Positions 61,239-64,000 of a stretch of 64,000 nucleotides of DNA are shown here, in pieces; within the stretch, counting starts at the first letter, position 1, and every line of letters begins with the position of its first letter. The notes beneath the pieces were generated by a model. The model did no database searches. It saw only the letters and a program-made list of their open reading frames with translations, and was not told the DNA's origin. The DNA is from Kocuria palustris. Lineage in GTDB: Bacteria > Actinomycetota > Actinomycetes > Actinomycetales > Micrococcaceae. The stretch covers positions 1 through 64,000 of the forward strand of contig NZ_VDOR01000012.1 of assembly GCF_007666205.1 (NCBI RefSeq). Direction: 5' to 3'. The translations under genes were made by a program, and so were the position numbers.

Positions 61239-62588
61239 ATGCCCGAGCAGCAGAAGACCCCCGCCGCCCTCCGCCGCCCCGACTGGGCGACCGCCCGCCA
61301 GGCGGCCTATGACGTCGCAGCACCGCTTCCGCCGCACTGGCTCCCGCTCGAGGAGACCGTCGGGGAGACGCTGGCCGAGGATCTGCGCGCCGAGCGCCCG
61401 GTCCCCCACTACACCTCCTCCGCCATGGACGGGTGGGCCGTGCACGGCCCCGGCCCCTGGCGGATCAATCGCGGTCGGCTCGAGGAGGTGGACCAGCGGC
61501 TGGCATGGGCGCGCACCGAGGAGCCGCGGCTGGAGCCGGCGACGTCGATCGCCCCCGGGGAGGCCGCTCCGATCGTGACGGGCGGGCTGGTCCCGGAGGG
61601 AGCCACGGCGGTCCTGCGCTCGGAATGGGGCATCGAGGACGGGGAGCAGCTCGGGCTGAGCCCGCAGGCCCCCGAGGACGCCCCGCGGGAGGGGCAGCAC
61701 CTCCGCCGGGCCGGCAGGGAGGCCGAGACCGGGGAGCTGCTCATCCGCGCCAGGACCCGCCTGACCCCCGGCCACGTCGCCTTCGCGGCCACGACGGGCC
61801 AGGACATGCTCCCGCTGCTGCGCCGCCCGCGGGTGACCCTGCTGCTCACCGGCGACGAGGTCGACGAGGCCGGACTGCCCGAGCCGGGCCGGGTGCGCGA
61901 CGCCTTCGGCCCGCAGCTGCCGCAGTTCATCCACCAGCTCGGCGGACAGGTGGATGCCGCGCACCGGGTCGGCGACGACCGCGAGCAGATGCTCGAGCGG
62001 CTCTCCGGCAGCGCCACCGGGGCGGAGGGCCTCCTGGACTCCCGCGCGCACCTGATCATCACCACCGGCGGGACGGGCCGATCGACGGCCGATCATCTTC
62101 GCCCCTCGCTCGAGAGCAGCGGCGCCCAGCTGATCATCGACGAGCTCGGCCTGCGCCCGGGGCACCCGGCCCTGCTGGCCCGCATGCCCGACGACGGCCC
62201 GTACGTCCTGGGCCTGCCGGGCAATCCGCTGGCGGCCATGACCACCCTGATGCTGCTCGGCTCCGCCCTGCTCGCCGGGCTCGGCGGCAATGTCATCCCG
62301 CCGCTGACCGAGGTCGCCCTCACCCGGTCGCTGCCGGCCTCCACGACGGACCGCCTGGCACCGGGCCTGGCCTTCGTGGCCGGAGCCGCGGTCTCCGGGG
62401 CGACCATCACCGATCTGAGCGAGGGCGCCGCGGCGCGCGGGACGGAGCTGCCCAGCGCCGTGGCCCTGTCCCGGGCGGGCTCCGACGAGCTGCGCGGGTT
62501 CTCGCAGGCCAATGTGCTGCTGGTGATCCCCGCCGACGGGGTGCGACCGGGCGAGCCCGTCCAGGCCCTGCCGCTGCCCTGGCTGTGA
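61239..62588 (+). CDS. MoeA paralogue (molybdopterin molybdotransferase family)
   Basis: 449 residues, a second MoeA-like protein. TSSAMDGWAVHGPG, GEAAPIVTGGLVPEGATAVL, LLLTGDEVDEAG, ITTGGTGRSTADHL and LGLPGNPLAAMTTLMLLG follow the family, but the Asp/Asn before the Met in DNSQMDGYA is replaced (TSSAMDGW). It follows mobA by 7 nt. Might be a specialised isoenzyme or an assembly factor. Confidence 0.88.
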   Translation: MPEQQKTPAALRRPDWATARQAAYDVAAPLPPHWLPLEETVGETLAEDLRAERPVPHYTSSAMDGWAVHGPGPWRINRGRLEEVDQRLAWARTEEPRLEPATSIAPGEAAPIVTGGLVPEGATAVLRSEWGIEDGEQLGLSPQAPEDAPREGQHLRRAGREAETGELLIRARTRLTPGHVAFAATTGQDMLPLLRRPRVTLLLTGDEVDEAGLPEPGRVRDAFGPQLPQFIHQLGGQVDAAHRVGDDREQMLERLSGSATGAEGLLDSRAHLIITTGGTGRSTADHLRPSLESSGAQLIIDELGLRPGHPALLARMPDDGPYVLGLPGNPLAAMTTLMLLGSALLAGLGGNVIPPLTEVALTRSLPASTTDRLAPGLAFVAGAAVSGATITDLSEGAAARGTELPSAVALSRAGSDELRGFSQANVLLVIPADGVRPGEPVQALPLPWL

Positions 62589-62624
62589 GCCGGCCGCCCG
62601 GCCGGTGAGCCGGCCGCCCACCCC

Positions 62625-62652
62625 GCCGCCGCGGTCCGAGGACCGCGGCGGC
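62625..62652. terminator. Terminator between the second moeA and the DUF456 gene
   Basis: Perfect 13-bp arms GCCGCCGCGGTCC (62625-62637) and complement (62640-62652). The genes are convergent. Upstream, GAGCCGGCCGCCC is directly repeated at 62587-62599 and 62607-62619. Confidence 0.75.
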
Positions 62653-62659
62653 CGACGGC

Positions 62660-63160
62660 TCAGGCCGTGACGAAGTACGTGATCCCGCAGATCACGAACA
62701 CGGACGACGCCAGCAGCGCGCAGGCCAGCTCGATCGCGATGCCGATGCCCATGGCCTTGATCGCGACCCAGCTCGACTCGAGCGCAGCGCGCAGATCGCG
62801 CTGCCGGTAGGTCTCGGAGAGCAGCAGGCCCACCGCGAAGCCGATGAACAGGCCCAGCACCGGGATCACGAACAGGCCGATGACCGCGCCGACGACGCCG
62901 TAGAGCAGCGAGCGGTTGGGGATCTGCCGTCGTCGCAGCCGGGTGCCCGTGAGCACCATCGACGCCGACATCCCTGCGATCGCCAGCGGCACCCCGAGGG
63001 CCAGGGCGACCCAGCCCTCGGGCGCGCGCACCACCACGGCCCAGATCACCAGGCCGATCACGACGGTGATGGATCCGGGCAGGACCGGCACGACGATGCC
63101 GATGCAGCCGATGGCCAGGAGCAGGACGGCGACGACGGTCGCGATGATCTCGGGGAGCAT
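62660..63160 (-). CDS. DUF456-family membrane protein
   Basis: 166 residues, about five TM segments, Gly-rich. The pattern PVLPGSITVVIGLVIWAV (near residue 26) and FVIPVLGLFIGFAVGLLLSE matches DUF456, a family of small bacterial membrane proteins of unknown role. ATG 63160 follows CACAAT by 6 nt (leaderless type, weaker -10). Confidence 0.85.
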   Translation of the reverse strand: MLPEIIATVVAVLLLAIGCIGIVVPVLPGSITVVIGLVIWAVVVRAPEGWVALALGVPLAIAGMSASMVLTGTRLRRRQIPNRSLLYGVVGAVIGLFVIPVLGLFIGFAVGLLLSETYRQRDLRAALESSWVAIKAMGIGIAIELACALLASSVFVICGITYFVTA

Positions 63161-63172
63161 GACCCCATTGTG
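63161..63172 (-). promoter_or_regulatory. Possible leaderless-type promoter of the DUF456 gene
   Basis: CACAAT (63172-63167, minus strand), 6 nt, then ATG. The first base departs from the TAnnnT pattern. Confidence 0.4.
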
Positions 63173-63225
63173 CAGGGCCCGGGGCCCGAGACCGTGCGGG
63201 TCCGGGACTGCGGTGCGCCCTTTGC

Positions 63226-63231
63226 TACTCT
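63226..63231 (+). promoter_or_regulatory. Candidate -10 box of the BCCT transporter gene
   Basis: TACTCT fits TAnnnT; leader about 50 nt with AAGGAGA before the ATG. Confidence 0.45.
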
Positions 63232-63288
63232 GAGAAAAGTCTGGACGGATTCCGGTCCAGGCATTTCTTATGCAAGGAGACGAACATC

Positions 63289-64000
63289 ATGGGCAGCGCA
63301 ACGCAGGAACCGGGATCCTCCGCTCCGCCGGGCGGTTCCTCGGGTCAGGAGACGGCCGACGAGATCAGATCCACCCCGGCCACGGAGGCCGACAGCTTCT
63401 ACGATCGCCAGAACCACCTGCGCGGCACGCTGCGCGAGTCGCTGGCGCGCACCGAGCCCGAGCGTCGCAAGGGCCTCGACAAGGTCGTCTTCGGCTGCGC
63501 GGCCGTCCTTGCCGTGGCTTTTGTGGCCTGGGGCTTCATCAGCCCCGAGGGCCTGGGCTCCGTGGCCACCTCGATGCTCGACGGCACCATCACGAACTTC
63601 GGCTGGCTCTACGTCATCGCGGCCACGGTCTTCGTGGTCTTCGTGATCGCGCTGGCCTTCTCCAAGTTCGGCAAGATCCCCCTGGGCCGCGACGGCGAGA
63701 AGCCGCAGTTCACCACCGCGTCGTGGATCTCGATGATGTTCGCCACCGGCATGGGCATCGGCCTGGTGTTCTACGGCGTGGGCGAGCCGCTGTGGTTCTA
63801 CATGTCCCCGCCGCCCGAGACGGCCGAGCCCTCGACCTCCGAGGCGATGCGCACGGCCATGGGCACGACCCTGTTCCACTGGACCCTCTACCCCTGGGCC
63901 ATGTACGCGGTCGTGGGCCTGGGCATGGCCTACGGGACCTTCCGACTGGGCCGCTCCCAGCTCTTCTCGTCGATGTTCACCTCGGTCTTCGGCCGCCGCT
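63289..64000 (+). CDS. BCCT-family betaine/choline/carnitine transporter (5' part, runs off window)
   Basis: The first about 237 residues of a sodium- or proton-coupled osmolyte transporter. A long polar N-terminus (1-65) is followed by TM1, TM2 and the diagnostic glycine-rich segment ASWISMMFATGMGIGLVFYG and GVGEPLWFY in TM3. The frame remains open to the end of the window. The ATG at 63289 follows AAGGAGACGAACATC. The remainder is not in this window, so completeness cannot be judged. Confidence 0.88.
   Translation, partial: MGSATQEPGSSAPPGGSSGQETADEIRSTPATEADSFYDRQNHLRGTLRESLARTEPERRKGLDKVVFGCAAVLAVAFVAWGFISPEGLGSVATSMLDGTITNFGWLYVIAATVFVVFVIALAFSKFGKIPLGRDGEKPQFTTASWISMMFATGMGIGLVFYGVGEPLWFYMSPPPETAEPSTSEAMRTAMGTTLFHWTLYPWAMYAVVGLGMAYGTFRLGRSQLFSSMFTSVFGRR

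Overview
The window is about 64 kb of very GC-rich DNA, densely packed with genes whose starts often overlap the preceding stop (ATGA, GTGA). The gene content suggests a high-GC actinobacterium of the order Micrococcales, most likely a Micrococcaceae relative (Kocuria/Micrococcus-like). The clues are ptsI divergent from fruR-fruK-fruA-ptsH, a long GapB-type GAPDH of 485 residues, a Mog-MoaE fusion, a MoeZ-type ThiF-rhodanese protein, and many promoters whose -10 box lies 6-7 nt before the start codon (leaderless transcripts). The taxonomic call is inference. I see no rRNA, tRNA, phage, transposase or CRISPR array.

Layout. 1-4.7 kb: a small membrane protein flanked by near-identical copies of a palindromic intergenic repeat, then nucleoside hydrolase, ribokinase and phosphoglucomutase. 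4.8-7.8 kb: a TRAP transporter (dctPQM) on the minus strand. 8.3-13.5 kb: an operon of a DUF4242 protein, an acyl-CoA-dehydrogenase-like flavoprotein, a nitrate/sulfonate-type ABC importer with a Tat-exported binding protein, and a LysE exporter. 13.7-17.7 kb: UraA-type permease, an enoyl-CoA hydratase/isomerase family protein and an MFS transporter. 17.9-23.5 kb: a peptide/nickel-type ABC transporter with a long 5' leader. 23.9-27.4 kb: GDPD, Cof-type HAD phosphatase, PEBP-family protein and PfkB sugar kinase. 27.6-32.5 kb: GapB-type GAPDH, M18 aminopeptidase, a small membrane protein and a CPBP membrane protease. 32.6-39.8 kb: the fructose PTS: ptsI (with a class I glutamine amidotransferase) divergent from fruR-fruK-fruA, followed by ptsH. 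39.9-43.4 kb: a GT87-type membrane protein and a large metallophosphoesterase. 43.6-63.2 kb: nitrate respiration and molybdenum cofactor genes (moeZ-like, mog-moaE, moaC, narK, narI, narJ, narH, narG; then moeA, moaA, moaD, mobA and a second moeA), with a PadR/membrane pair and a short UspA inserted. 63.3 kb to the end: the start of a BCCT transporter.

How the genes work together. The nar-moa block holds almost everything needed to make a respiratory nitrate reductase and its molybdopterin guanine dinucleotide cofactor, plus a nitrate/nitrite carrier. However, the beta-subunit gene narH carries an in-frame TAG at codon 292, so as sequenced the enzyme is probably broken. The PTS block gives fructose uptake and its conversion to fructose 1,6-bisphosphate, and GapB, Pgm and two PfkB kinases are other central carbon genes. 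The most unusual non-coding feature is a family of 20-nt units repeated every 30 nt outward from a palindromic centre, seen at three places.
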